From: an uncultured Alphaproteobacteria bacterium
GTDB taxonomy: Bacteria > Pseudomonadota > Alphaproteobacteria > Caulobacterales > Caulobacteraceae
Length of the DNA: 64,000 nucleotides
Assembly: GCA_903822175.1 (NCBI GenBank)
Contig: CAIJOB010000002.1
Coordinates: 1-64,000, forward strand
Reading direction: 5' to 3'
A model generated the notes under the pieces. The model saw only the letters and a program-made list of their open reading frames with translations, did not search any database and had not been told where the DNA came from. This document shows positions 55,663 to 64,000 of the stretch, piece after piece. Within the stretch, counting starts at the first letter, position 1, and every line of letters starts with the position of its first letter. The translations under genes and the position numbers were made by a program.

Positions 55663-57069
55663 TCAGCCGGTCTTGAACAGGTCGGTATAGCGGTCGCGTA
55701 GCAGGTTCTTCTGCACCTTGCCCATTGCGTTGCGCGGCAGCTCGTCGACGAAGACGATCCGCTTGGGCGACTTGTAGGGCGCGAGCTGGCGGCGGCACTC
55801 GGCGATCATCGCCGCCTCATCGCCGGACCCGATGACCACCGCCACCACGCCCTCGCCGAAGTCCGGATGTGGGATGCCGACCACCGCGCTCTCGGTCACG
55901 CCATCGAGCTCGTCGAGGATCAGCTCGATCTCCTTGGGGTAGACGTTGTAGCCGCCAGAGATGATCAGGTCTTTGGCCCGCCCGCTGATCCACACGCGGC
56001 CATCGGCATCCTGGCGGCCCACATCGCCGGTCTTGAACCAGCCGTCGGCGGTGAACTCCTCGGCGGTCTTCTCCGGCATCTCCCAGTAGCCCGAAAAGAC
56101 ACTGGGCCCGGTGATCTCGATGACCCCGGTCGCTTCCCCGCCGCCGATCCGCAGATCGACGCCCGGCAAGGGATAGCCGACACTGCCCGGCAGGCGGTCG
56201 CCGTCCAGCGGGTTGGAGGTGATGATCACAGCCTCGCTCATCCCATAGCGCTCCAGGATGCGCATGCCGGTGCGATCCTCGAACTCCGCGAAGGTCGATT
56301 CCAGCAGCGGTGCGGAGCCGGAGATGAACAGGCGCATGTGCGCCGCACGCTCAGCCGTGAACTGCGGGTTGGCCAGCAGGCGCGTGTAGAAAGTCGGCAC
56401 CCCCATCATCACGGTCGATTTCGCGAGACCCGCCATCACCTGGGCGTCGTCGAACTTGGGCAGCCAGACCATCGGCGCGCCCGACAGGAAGGCGCAGTGC
56501 ATGGCCACGAACAGGCCGTGGACGTGGAAAATCGGGAGGGCATGCAACAGCACGTCGTCGCGGGTGAACCCCCAGATCTGATGTAGTGCGCGGGCGTTGG
56601 CCGCCAGGTTGCCGTGGCTCAGCATGGCGCCCTTGGACCGCCCCGTGGTGCCGGAGGTGTAGATCAGCGAGGCCAGGTGATCGTCGGCCCGCTCGACGGT
56701 CGCCAGCAAGGGATCGGCTGCGTCCGCCTCGGCCCGGAAGGCCTGCGCGTCGGTGACGAAGACCCGCGGGGTCGCGTCGCCGATGAAGTAGTCCACCTCG
56801 GCTTTCGTGTAGGCCGAGTTCAGCGGCAGGAAGGCCGCACCGGCCTTCAGCACGCCCAGATAGACCATCACCGCCTCGACCGACTTCTCGGCCTGCAGAC
56901 CCACGCGGTCGCCGGGCGTAACGCCCGACGCCACCAGATGGCCGGCGATCTGCGCCGCCCCGGCCTCCAGCTCGCCGTAGCTGACCGCCGAGCCGTCGCT
57001 CAGGATGAAGGCCGACTTGGTCCGGTCGGCCGGAAAGCCCGCGGCCAGGATGTCGTAGAGGTTCGCCAT
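55663..57069 (-). CDS. matB: Malonyl-CoA synthetase-like acyl-CoA ligase (ANL family)
   Basis: The ATG at 57069 gives 468 aa, somewhat shorter than MatB proteins of about 500. Strong MatB-like blocks are present: PLNSAYTKAEVDYFIGDA, YTSGTTGRSKGAMLSHGN (P-loop), HALPIFHVHGLFVA, GSAPLLESTFAEF, RYGMSE, FKTGDVGR, and the end PRNAMGKVQKN with the catalytic lysine. MatB makes malonyl-CoA from malonate and ATP. The overall resemblance supports a MatB or methylmalonate-type ligase, but the selectivity is not proven. Its start overlaps the epimerase stop (TGATG). Confidence 0.75.
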   Translation of the reverse strand: MANLYDILAAGFPADRTKSAFILSDGSAVSYGELEAGAAQIAGHLVASGVTPGDRVGLQAEKSVEAVMVYLGVLKAGAAFLPLNSAYTKAEVDYFIGDATPRVFVTDAQAFRAEADAADPLLATVERADDHLASLIYTSGTTGRSKGAMLSHGNLAANARALHQIWGFTRDDVLLHALPIFHVHGLFVAMHCAFLSGAPMVWLPKFDDAQVMAGLAKSTVMMGVPTFYTRLLANPQFTAERAAHMRLFISGSAPLLESTFAEFEDRTGMRILERYGMSEAVIITSNPLDGDRLPGSVGYPLPGVDLRIGGGEATGVIEITGPSVFSGYWEMPEKTAEEFTADGWFKTGDVGRQDADGRVWISGRAKDLIISGGYNVYPKEIELILDELDGVTESAVVGIPHPDFGEGVVAVVIGSGDEAAMIAECRRQLAPYKSPKRIVFVDELPRNAMGKVQKNLLRDRYTDLFKTG

Positions 57070-58208
57070 CAGGCCTTTCCGCCGCTCGCCTTCCATTGCG
57101 CCAGCAGCGCCGTCTCCCGCTCCGGCGTCAGGCCGGATTTCAGTTTCGCCTGACGCTCCGGCGGCTGGGCCTTGAACCAGGCCAGCGTGTCGCCCGCCGT
57201 CAGCGGCAGCGGCCGGAAGGTCAGACCGGCCTTCAGCGCCTTGGCGATGCTGCGGTGGTGGAAGCCCGCCGTCTCGCCCTGGTTGGGGATCCACACCGGC
57301 TGGTCGCTCCAGGCGTGGACCTTGTTGTCCTGCAGGAATTTCGTCGAGACCCAGGTGAGCTTCGGCTCGGCGTGGACGCCGGCCGCCACGCCGCCCAGGA
57401 ACGCCTTCATGGGGATCGGCTTGCCGGTGCCGTTGAAGGTGCCTGACGTCCCGCTCTCGGCCAGCCGCACAATCCATTCCGCAAGGTCGCGGGCGTCGAT
57501 GAACTGCACCGGATCGGTCCCGTCGCCCGGCGCCAGCACCTCGGAACCCCACTTGCCTGCCGGATTGGCCAATCGCACCGGCCAGTAGCTGAAGCGGTCG
57601 GTCTCATCGCCCGGCCCGACGATCAGGCCGGGGCGGACCACCGTGGTCGCCGCCTCGCCGAATTGCTTCCGCGCTTCGGCCTCGCTCACGGCCTTGAGCT
57701 GGCCGTAGAGCGCGGGGTTCTTGGCCACCGTCGCCTGGGTCTCGGCGAACGGATCGGCGCCCTTGTAGGGATCGGTGGCGGCGGTTTCGTCGGCCGGCTT
57801 GTCGTTGGCGGCATAGACCGAGATCGTGGAGACGAAGATGTACTGCTTGACCTTGCCCTTCAGCACGTTGGCCGCGTCACGCACCCAGAACGGCAGGGTC
57901 GTCGGGTTGTCGATACAGACGTCCCACTCGCGGCCCTCCAGCGACTTCAGGTCGCCGGTGTTGCGGTCGCCCAGCAGCTCCTCGACGTGGCCCGGCCAGT
58001 CTTCCTTCTGCTTGCCGCGGTTGAAGATCGTCACCTCGTGGCCGCGCGCCAGCGCATAGCGCACCTGGTTCGGCCCGATGAAGCCCGTCCCGCCGAGGAT
58101 CAGGATCTTCAGCTTTTTCTTCGGCTTGCCGGCGGCTCTTGCGCCGGAGGCCGCCAGCGCCAGGCCGGCGGCAGCCGATAGGCCCAGATAGTCGCGTCGG
58201 GTGGTCAT
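57069..58208 (-). CDS. Tat-exported NAD-dependent epimerase/dehydratase-like protein
   Basis: The 379-residue protein starts with a Tat-like leader (TTRRDYLGLSAAAGLALAAS) and then an extended-SDR Rossmann domain (ILILGGTGFIGPNQVRYA). The SDR active site is recognisable in VSTISVYA and YGQLKAVSE (Tyr-x-x-x-Lys). Tat export implies the protein folds with its nucleotide cofactor in the cytoplasm and works in the periplasm, which is unusual for epimerases. It stands 38 bp downstream of ppc and overlaps the ligase gene by one base. The reaction is unknown. Confidence 0.85.
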   Translation of the reverse strand: MTTRRDYLGLSAAAGLALAASGARAAGKPKKKLKILILGGTGFIGPNQVRYALARGHEVTIFNRGKQKEDWPGHVEELLGDRNTGDLKSLEGREWDVCIDNPTTLPFWVRDAANVLKGKVKQYIFVSTISVYAANDKPADETAATDPYKGADPFAETQATVAKNPALYGQLKAVSEAEARKQFGEAATTVVRPGLIVGPGDETDRFSYWPVRLANPAGKWGSEVLAPGDGTDPVQFIDARDLAEWIVRLAESGTSGTFNGTGKPIPMKAFLGGVAAGVHAEPKLTWVSTKFLQDNKVHAWSDQPVWIPNQGETAGFHHRSIAKALKAGLTFRPLPLTAGDTLAWFKAQPPERQAKLKSGLTPERETALLAQWKASGGKA

Positions 58209-58246
58209 GGTGGTCTCTTCCCTCCCCGGCTTCAGCCGGTGTTCCC

Positions 58247-60952
58247 CTATCCGGTGTTTCTAAGTCCCGCGGCCACGCCGTTGATGGTCAGGTGGATGCC
58301 TTCCTTGACCGCCTCGTCCTCGTCGCCGCTCCGCCGGCGGCGGATCAGCTCGATCTGCAGGTGGTTCAGCGGGTCGATGTAGGGCAGGCGCGAGCGGATG
58401 GCCGCGGCGAGATCCGGATGCCTGTCCAGCAACGCCGATTGGCCGGTGATCTTCAGCAGCGCCTGCGTGGTTCGCTCCCACTCGGCCTTGATCTGGCCGA
58501 AGATGTCGTCGGCCAGAGCGCGGTCCTCGACCAGCCCGGCGTAACGCTCGGCGATCGCCATGTCCGACTTGGCCAGCACCATCTCCATATTGGCCAGGGC
58601 GGACGAGAAGAACGGCCAGGTCTCGTGCAGCTCGACCAGTTCCTTGAAGTCGACGCCCGCGCCTTCAACCGCCGAGCCGAAGCCGAACCAGCCCGGCAGC
58701 ATGGTGCGGCTCTGCGACCAGGAGAACACCCAGGGAATGGCGCGCAGGCCGCCGATGCTGCGGGTCGCCTGCCGCGAGGTCGGCCGGCTGCCGATGTTCA
58801 GGTCGGCGATCTCGGTGATCGGGGTCGCGGCATAGAAGTAGTCGACGAACCCCGGCGTATCGTGGACCAGCGCCCGGTAGGCGGCCATCGAGCCCTGCGA
58901 CAGCGCCTCCATGACCCTGGCGTGCGGGGCGGTGACTTCGGTGTCGGCCCCGCTGCGGAACGAGGCCAGCACCATGCCGGCGGTGAGGGTCTCCAGGCTT
59001 TGGCGCGCCAGTTCCGGATCGGCGTATTTGTTGGCCACCACCTCGCCCTGCTCGGTGATGCGGATGCGCCCGTTCACCGTGCCGCCCGGCTGAGCCAGGA
59101 TCGCCTCGTAGCTGGAGCCGCCGCCCCGGCCGACCGCGCCGCCCCGGCCGTGGAACAGCTGCAACCGCAGGCCCTCGTCCCGCGCGACGCGACCCAGCGC
59201 CCGGGAGCCCTGATAGAGTTCCCAGGTCGAGGTCAGGTAGCTGCCGTCCTTGTTCGAGTCCGAATAGCCGATCATCACCTCCTGCAGGCCGATCGGCTCG
59301 ACGAGTTGGCGGATCAGCGGCAGGGCCAGATATTCCTTCAGCGTCTGCGGCGCGGCGCGCAGGTCGCCGATGGTCTCGAACAGAGGCTCGGCGAAGACCT
59401 GGGCGCTCGGCGGATGCTCGGCGTCTCCCGGCGCGAAGAGGCCCACCTCCTTCAGTAGCAGATAGACCTCCAGCAGGTCGGAGACCGTCTGGGTGTTGGA
59501 AACGATATAGGCGCGGATGGCGTCCTTGCCGTAGAGCCGCTTCACGTCGGCGGCGGCGGCCAGCACCTCGTATTCGCGCTGGGTCTCCTCGCTGTACGAG
59601 GCAAAGGGTGAATGCAGCAGGCGTCCGTGCCCCAACTCGGCGATCAGCAGCTTGCGCCGCGCCGCCTCGTCCAGCGCCTCGTAGTCGTCGCAGACCCCGG
59701 CCACCTTCAACAGTTCGGCGCAGGTGCGGGCGTGGACCGAGGAGTTCTGGCGCAGGTCGATGCGCGCCAGGTGGAAGCCGAAGGTGTCGACCGCGCGGAT
59801 CAGGTTGGGCAGTGGCCCACGCGTGAAGGCCTGGCCGTGCTGGGCAAGCAGGCTCGCCAGAACCGTCTCCAGGTCAGCCTTCAGGTCGTCGGGGCTGTCG
59901 TAGGGCGCGGCGACCGCCGCCGGCGGACGCGAGGGCGCCTCGCCGGTCAGCCGCTGATAGGAGGCCGCCAGCCGCGCATAGATGCCGGTCAGCGCCTGGC
60001 GATAGGGCTCGTCGGCGCGGTGCGGCGAGGCGTCGTGGGCGGCGTCGGCTAGGGCTTGCAGCTGCGGCGTCACCTTGGCCAGCCGCGCAGAGAGCGAAAG
60101 CTCGGCGCCCAGCGCGTGAATGTCTTCCAGATAGGTCCGGACCGCAGCCTGCGACTGACGCTGCATGGCCTGATGCAGCACCTGGGCGGTCACGAACGGA
60201 TTACCGTCCCGGTCGCCGCCGACCCAGGAGCCGACCCGCAGGAAGCTGGTGAGGTTGGCTGGGTTCCCCAACACCTCGACCCAGTGGGCGTAGAGCTTCG
60301 GCAGCGCCGGCAGGAAGCTGCGCTCGAAATAGGAGACGGCGTTCTCGATCTCGTCGCCGACGCCCAGCTTCACCGAGCGCAGCAGGCGGGTGCGCCAGAA
60401 GATCGAGACCTGCCGCACCAGCTCGCGTTCGATCGTCTCGCGTTCGGCGTCGCTGCGGGCGCGCTCATAGGCGTCCAGGTCATCGGCGATGGCGCCGGTG
60501 CGGTCGAGCACGCTCTTGCGCCGCACTTCGCTGGGATGCGCAGTAATCACCGGCGCGATCAGCGCCCGGCGCAGCATCGCGACCACCTCGTCCCGCGCCA
60601 CGCCCTCGACCGACAGCGTCCGCAGGGCGCCGGCCAAGGTATCGGTCCGGCTATCGCCGCCGCGGCCCCGGTCGCGTTGGATCTGGTCCTCGGCGATGTT
60701 GGTGATCTGCAGGAAGCAGGCGAAGGAGTGGGCGAAGCGCACCGTGTCTGGCAGGCTGAGGGCCCCCAGCCGGTCAGCCATCGCCTTGGCGGCCGCGGGT
60801 GTGCCCTCGCGGTGGAAGGCGACCGAAGCCTGCCGCGTCTCCTCAATCTGGTTGAACACCGCCTCGCCGTCCTCGGCGCGGATCACATCACCCAGCACGC
60901 GGCCCAGGAAGCGGACCGTGGTGCGAAGCTGATCGGGCAGCGAGGTGGCCAT
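58247..60952 (-). CDS. ppc: Phosphoenolpyruvate carboxylase
   Basis: The 901-residue enzyme carboxylates PEP to oxaloacetate with bicarbonate. The catalytic His is in TAHPSEVRRKS near residue 134. The motifs GYSDSNKDGSYL near 562, FHGRGGAVGRGG near 599, LRAIPWVFSWSQSR and the C-terminal NTG are all present. The start ATG at 60952 was preferred over an ATG at 60988. It replenishes the TCA cycle. It is 38 bp upstream of the epimerase gene on the same strand, and is divergent from the amidase. Confidence 0.97.
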   Translation of the reverse strand: MATSLPDQLRTTVRFLGRVLGDVIRAEDGEAVFNQIEETRQASVAFHREGTPAAAKAMADRLGALSLPDTVRFAHSFACFLQITNIAEDQIQRDRGRGGDSRTDTLAGALRTLSVEGVARDEVVAMLRRALIAPVITAHPSEVRRKSVLDRTGAIADDLDAYERARSDAERETIERELVRQVSIFWRTRLLRSVKLGVGDEIENAVSYFERSFLPALPKLYAHWVEVLGNPANLTSFLRVGSWVGGDRDGNPFVTAQVLHQAMQRQSQAAVRTYLEDIHALGAELSLSARLAKVTPQLQALADAAHDASPHRADEPYRQALTGIYARLAASYQRLTGEAPSRPPAAVAAPYDSPDDLKADLETVLASLLAQHGQAFTRGPLPNLIRAVDTFGFHLARIDLRQNSSVHARTCAELLKVAGVCDDYEALDEAARRKLLIAELGHGRLLHSPFASYSEETQREYEVLAAAADVKRLYGKDAIRAYIVSNTQTVSDLLEVYLLLKEVGLFAPGDAEHPPSAQVFAEPLFETIGDLRAAPQTLKEYLALPLIRQLVEPIGLQEVMIGYSDSNKDGSYLTSTWELYQGSRALGRVARDEGLRLQLFHGRGGAVGRGGGSSYEAILAQPGGTVNGRIRITEQGEVVANKYADPELARQSLETLTAGMVLASFRSGADTEVTAPHARVMEALSQGSMAAYRALVHDTPGFVDYFYAATPITEIADLNIGSRPTSRQATRSIGGLRAIPWVFSWSQSRTMLPGWFGFGSAVEGAGVDFKELVELHETWPFFSSALANMEMVLAKSDMAIAERYAGLVEDRALADDIFGQIKAEWERTTQALLKITGQSALLDRHPDLAAAIRSRLPYIDPLNHLQIELIRRRRSGDEDEAVKEGIHLTINGVAAGLRNTG

Positions 60953-61041
60953 GGCTGACGAAAAGCCACAGCAAGCCGCGCGCGTCATCTGGTTTCCTGA
61001 CGCCGATGCGCCATAGTCGCGCCTTCCGCAAAGGGAAGCTC

Positions 61042-62349
61042 ATGTCGACCCCCACGGCGCCTGGCGAAGCGCTCGCCCGCATCCGCCGCTACGACGGCCG
61101 CCTGAACGCCTTCGTGCGCGTGTTCGACACGCCGTTGGGTGACGGCGCCCCTCTTGGTGAAGGCGAGCGGCCGGTCTTTGCGATCAAGGACCTGTTTGAC
61201 GTGACCGGCGTCCCGACCGGCGGCGGGGCCCGCGTGCCGCTTTCGGAGGCGCCGAAGGCCAATGCCGAGGTGGTCCAGCGCCTGCTCGACGCCGGCTGGC
61301 AGGCGGTGGGCAAGACCCAGACCGTCGAGCTCGCCTATGGCGGCTGGGGCACCAATCGGGCGGTCGGCGCGCCGTGGAATCCCTGGGACTCGAAGGTCCA
61401 CCGGGCGCCGGGCGGCTCTTCCTCAGGCTCCGCAGCCGCCGTCGCCGCCGGCTTCGTCGACGCGGCGCTGGGCAGCGACACCGGCGGCTCGGTGCGCATT
61501 CCGGCGGCGACCTGCGGCGTCGTGGGTCTGAAGGCCGGCCGGGGGCTGGTCAGCCTGAAGGGCGTGCATCCGCTCGCGCCCTCCCTCGACACCGTCGGCG
61601 CGCTCGCCAAGGACGTCGCTACCGCCGCGCACATGCTGGCGATCATCTCCGGCCCTGATGGCGACCTCGCCGTGCGCGGACCCTTCGACGCCGAGGCGGC
61701 GCTCGCGACCAACGTCGAGGGCTACCGCCTGGCCGCCGTGCCGATGGAGCACCTCGGCGAGGTCGACTCCGATATCGGCCGCCTCTATCTGGCGGCGCTG
61801 GACCGCCTGCGCCGCACCGGCGTCACCGTCCAGATGGTCCGCCCGCCGAAGGTCGTGGACGACAGCTTCGCCACTAACGGCTTGCTGATGGCGTCCGAAG
61901 GCTGGCGCATCTGGCGCGAACGGATCGAGGCCCATGGCAAGGTCATGGACCCGTGGATCGTGCGCCGCTTCGAGGTCGGCCGCGACGTCTCCGACGACCG
62001 CCTGGCCGAGGCCCACGCCCGGCGCGCGCAGGACCAGGCCCAGTTCCACGCGTGGCTGGCCGGCTACGACGGCCTGGTCACGCCGACCTGCCCGGTCCCC
62101 GGCCCGCCAATGGATCAGGTCGACGAGACCGTCTCGCCACTCAGCCGGCTGACCCGCGCGGCCAACTATCTCGACCTGCCGGGGATCAGCGTGCCCTGCG
62201 GCCTGACCAGCGAAGGCATGCCCGCCGGCCTGCAGATCGTCGGCCGCCCGCGCGATGAGGCGACGGTGGTGGCGCTGGGCGCGGCGTTCGAGAAGGTTTC
62301 GGGCTGGAACGGCCGCGCGCCGGATCTCAGCGGGTTCGCTTCGGCTTAG
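61042..62349 (+). CDS. Amidase signature family hydrolase
   Basis: The ATG at 61042 follows GGGAAG and gives 435 aa. The catalytic lysine is in FAIKDLFD (Lys49), the glycine/serine loop in APGGSSSGSAAAV, and the nucleophile in DTGGSVRIPAATCG (Ser150). It is shorter than the amidase at 6722 and belongs to a different branch. The substrate is unknown. It is divergent from ppc, and its 3' end overlaps the convergent YjbR gene by 23 bp. Confidence 0.9.
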   Translation: MSTPTAPGEALARIRRYDGRLNAFVRVFDTPLGDGAPLGEGERPVFAIKDLFDVTGVPTGGGARVPLSEAPKANAEVVQRLLDAGWQAVGKTQTVELAYGGWGTNRAVGAPWNPWDSKVHRAPGGSSSGSAAAVAAGFVDAALGSDTGGSVRIPAATCGVVGLKAGRGLVSLKGVHPLAPSLDTVGALAKDVATAAHMLAIISGPDGDLAVRGPFDAEAALATNVEGYRLAAVPMEHLGEVDSDIGRLYLAALDRLRRTGVTVQMVRPPKVVDDSFATNGLLMASEGWRIWRERIEAHGKVMDPWIVRRFEVGRDVSDDRLAEAHARRAQDQAQFHAWLAGYDGLVTPTCPVPGPPMDQVDETVSPLSRLTRAANYLDLPGISVPCGLTSEGMPAGLQIVGRPRDEATVVALGAAFEKVSGWNGRAPDLSGFASA

Positions 62350-62695
62350 GTTTGGGCTGGGCCAGTTCCCAGGCGCTCTGCAGCAGCCCCACCAATTCGT
62401 CCTCTTCGAGGGCAGCGAGGCGAACGAGTACCGTCGGATAGCCGCGATAGTGGTCGTCATCGAAAAAGCGGTCGGGGGCCGCCTCGACCAGCATTTCCTT
62501 GCGCGGCATGGCGCAGCGGACCGCCAGGCAGTCCGGGTCGAGCACTCGCGGCTTCCGCGGATGCTCGCGACGCAAATAGCTCCAGGCCAGCCGGTCGCCG
62601 TCGCGCACCTTGAACATCAGCCGCTCGCCGTCGGAATGATCCTCAATATCCGGCAAGGCCATCACCATCTGACGCACCGCGGCCACGTCGGGCAT
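62327..62695 (-). CDS. MmcQ/YjbR family protein
   Basis: The start ATG at 62695 gives 122 aa; the longer open frame runs antisense to the amidohydrolase. The sequence has the small alpha/beta CyaY-like fold of MmcQ/YjbR proteins (LPDIEDHSDGERLMFKV and MPRKEMLVEAAPDRFFDDDHYRG). Members have been called DNA-binding, but a role is not established. The start codon is 1 bp after the stop of the amidohydrolase gene on the same strand, so it is probably co-expressed. Confidence 0.85.
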   Translation of the reverse strand: MPDVAAVRQMVMALPDIEDHSDGERLMFKVRDGDRLAWSYLRREHPRKPRVLDPDCLAVRCAMPRKEMLVEAAPDRFFDDDHYRGYPTVLVRLAALEEDELVGLLQSAWELAQPKPKPKRTR

Positions 62696-62696
62696 C

Positions 62697-64000
62697 TCAG
62701 GCGGCCTTCGCGCCGGGCCAGGCGCCAGCGGCAAGCCGTCCGCGGTAGAGCACCGTCTCGCGGTGCGGCATCCGCGCCACGGTCTCAGCGGAACAGGCCG
62801 CGCGGACCAGCACAACGTCGGCGGCGTCGCCCGCCTTGGGCCAGAGTTGTTCGCCGGTCGGGCTGAGCGGCATCGGGCCGCCGGTGGCAAGCTTCAGCGC
62901 CTGGCTGATCGCCAGCTCATCCTTCCAGCCGTAGATTTGGCAGGCGGTCCAGGTGCGCAGCAGGGAGTCGCACTGGCCGAAGACACCCCAGAAATCGACC
63001 ACCGTATCGGTGCCGACGTAGACCGGCACGCCGGCCTCCATCAGCGCCGGGATCGGCATGACCTGCGGTCCCATCGGCACGGTCGACGCCACCGACATGC
63101 CGGCGTGGGCCATCAGCTGGGCCATGTCACTGGCCTCGGTCTCGGACAAAGCCTCCAGGCAGAAGCAATGGCTGAACGTCACCCGGCCCTTCAACGAGGG
63201 CTCCTGATCCACCCGCGCGGCGATGCGCCTGATGGCGGCGATGCCGCTGGGCCCGGGCTCATGCAGGTGCATGTCGATGGGCGCGTGGGCGTCGAGCGCG
63301 ATCTGCAGGATGGTGTCCACCGAGCGCTCCATCCCGCCATCGACCGCCGTCGGATCGATGCCGCCCACGTGAGTCGCGCCAGCCGACATCGCCTCGCGCA
63401 TCAGCCCTTCGATGTGGGCGCTGACCAGGCCGTGCTGCGGGAAGGCGACGATCTCGTAGCCGAAGGTCGCCTTGCGCCGGTCAAGCGCCCGCTTCAGCCG
63501 CTCAAGGTTGCCGAGCCCCACAACCGGATCGACGTTGCATTGGCTGCGGGCGAAGGTCGTGCCCTTCGACTGGCACAGCGAGATCAGCCTGTCAGCATGG
63601 GCCTCGACGCCGGCCAGCATGCCAGGCAACAGCTTCTGCTCGATGGCGATCTGGCCCGGGATGCCGTGTTTCAGCCGCGGCGCCCGCCAGGGATCGCCGT
63701 AGAAGGTCTTGTCCAGGTGGATGTGCATGTCGCGGAACGCCGGGAGCATCAGCAGACCCTTGGCGTCATAGGCGTGCAGGCCACGCGCCGACGGCCCGGC
63801 AGGCCCGATCGTGGCGATCTTCCCGCCTGTGATCCGCACGTTGAACAGGCCGGTCCGCGTGGCGCTGACGCCGTCGGCGTCACGGTCGTAGCCGGTCTCC
63901 AGCCGCACATTGCGCAGGACGTAGTCGTCGCCGGCCTTGGATTTCGGCGCGGCGCTGGCCGGGCCGGCCAGGGCCACAGCGCCGGCGACGCCCATCAGGG
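62697..64000 (-). CDS. Exported amidohydrolase (cytosine deaminase-like), 5' end cut
   Basis: The frame continues past the right edge, so the true start is outside the window; the ATG at 63995 is only an internal codon. The visible N-terminus (MGVAGAVALAGPASA) looks like the tail of a signal peptide, possibly Tat. Metal-ligand motifs are DMHIHLDKTF, HLHEPG, TFSHCFCLE and GTDTVVDFW, matching cytosine deaminase and N-isopropylammelide-type amidohydrolases. An exported member would act on a periplasmic or imported amide. The substrate is unknown. Confidence 0.85.
   Translation of the reverse strand, partial: LMGVAGAVALAGPASAAPKSKAGDDYVLRNVRLETGYDRDADGVSATRTGLFNVRITGGKIATIGPAGPSARGLHAYDAKGLLMLPAFRDMHIHLDKTFYGDPWRAPRLKHGIPGQIAIEQKLLPGMLAGVEAHADRLISLCQSKGTTFARSQCNVDPVVGLGNLERLKRALDRRKATFGYEIVAFPQHGLVSAHIEGLMREAMSAGATHVGGIDPTAVDGGMERSVDTILQIALDAHAPIDMHLHEPGPSGIAAIRRIAARVDQEPSLKGRVTFSHCFCLEALSETEASDMAQLMAHAGMSVASTVPMGPQVMPIPALMEAGVPVYVGTDTVVDFWGVFGQCDSLLRTWTACQIYGWKDELAISQALKLATGGPMPLSPTGEQLWPKAGDAADVVLVRAACSAETVARMPHRETVLYRGRLAAGAWPGAKAA

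Overview
This 64 kb window is high-GC chromosomal DNA from an alphaproteobacterium, most likely Caulobacteraceae and plausibly Phenylobacterium-like. That placement is inferred from several things seen together: two DUF2336 proteins, a PEPxxW C-terminal sorting signal, a CYP153-type P450, CtrA-like promoter sites and families of GC-rich intergenic palindromes. I see no prophage, insertion sequence, plasmid gene, CRISPR array or classical defence system.

Region by region. 1-4.9 kb is translation-related: tuf (its stop codon is cut by the window edge), tRNA-Gly and tRNA-Tyr on the minus strand, divergent from rlmB-terC, with metG converging. 5-10.7 kb holds a DUF486 membrane protein, a glycine-rich exported protein with a PEPxxW tail, an amidase, a DUF6134 gene broken by an in-frame stop, tRNA-Thr, a YaiI-type protein and a lipoprotein cytochrome c. 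10.7-19.3 kb carries a candidate structured RNA with a terminator, a class II aldolase, NAD kinase, an Hpt protein, a GIN-domain protein, a Nudix hydrolase, a LuxR-type regulator, two DUF2336 genes and an orphan response regulator behind an AT-rich operator-like stretch. 19.3-31.2 kb has a CaiB-type CoA-transferase, a lytic transglycosylase with a CtrA-like site, a serine hydrolase, an ECF sigma factor with a membrane partner, an Ala/Gln-rich lipoprotein, a TonB protein, and a run of DAO oxidase, acyl-CoA dehydrogenase and S9 peptidase. 31.2-38.4 kb is small-molecule metabolism with two LysR regulators. 38.4-41.7 kb holds a hybrid histidine kinase split by a frameshift and a SpoU methyltransferase. 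41.8-48.1 kb has the CYP153 gene, a TPR-like exported protein, a 2OG-Fe oxygenase with a thioesterase, a glycine-zipper protein and a pirin.

48-61 kb is the most coherent block: ten minus-strand genes from PEP carboxylase through a Tat-exported epimerase-like protein, a malonyl-CoA synthetase-like enzyme, an SDR, a NIPSNAP-like protein, a cNMP-domain flavoprotein, a CaiB CoA-transferase, an enoyl-CoA hydratase, a class I aminotransferase and a divergent adenylate-forming ligase. The last nine are separated by no more than 47 bp and several overlap, so they probably form one operon for an acyl-CoA pathway whose substrate I cannot name. The window ends with an amidase, a YjbR protein and an exported amidohydrolase cut by the right edge.

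Two genes carry single-lesion disruptions (a nonsense codon and a one-base frameshift). These are either real pseudogenisation or sequence errors, and should be checked on reads before being interpreted.
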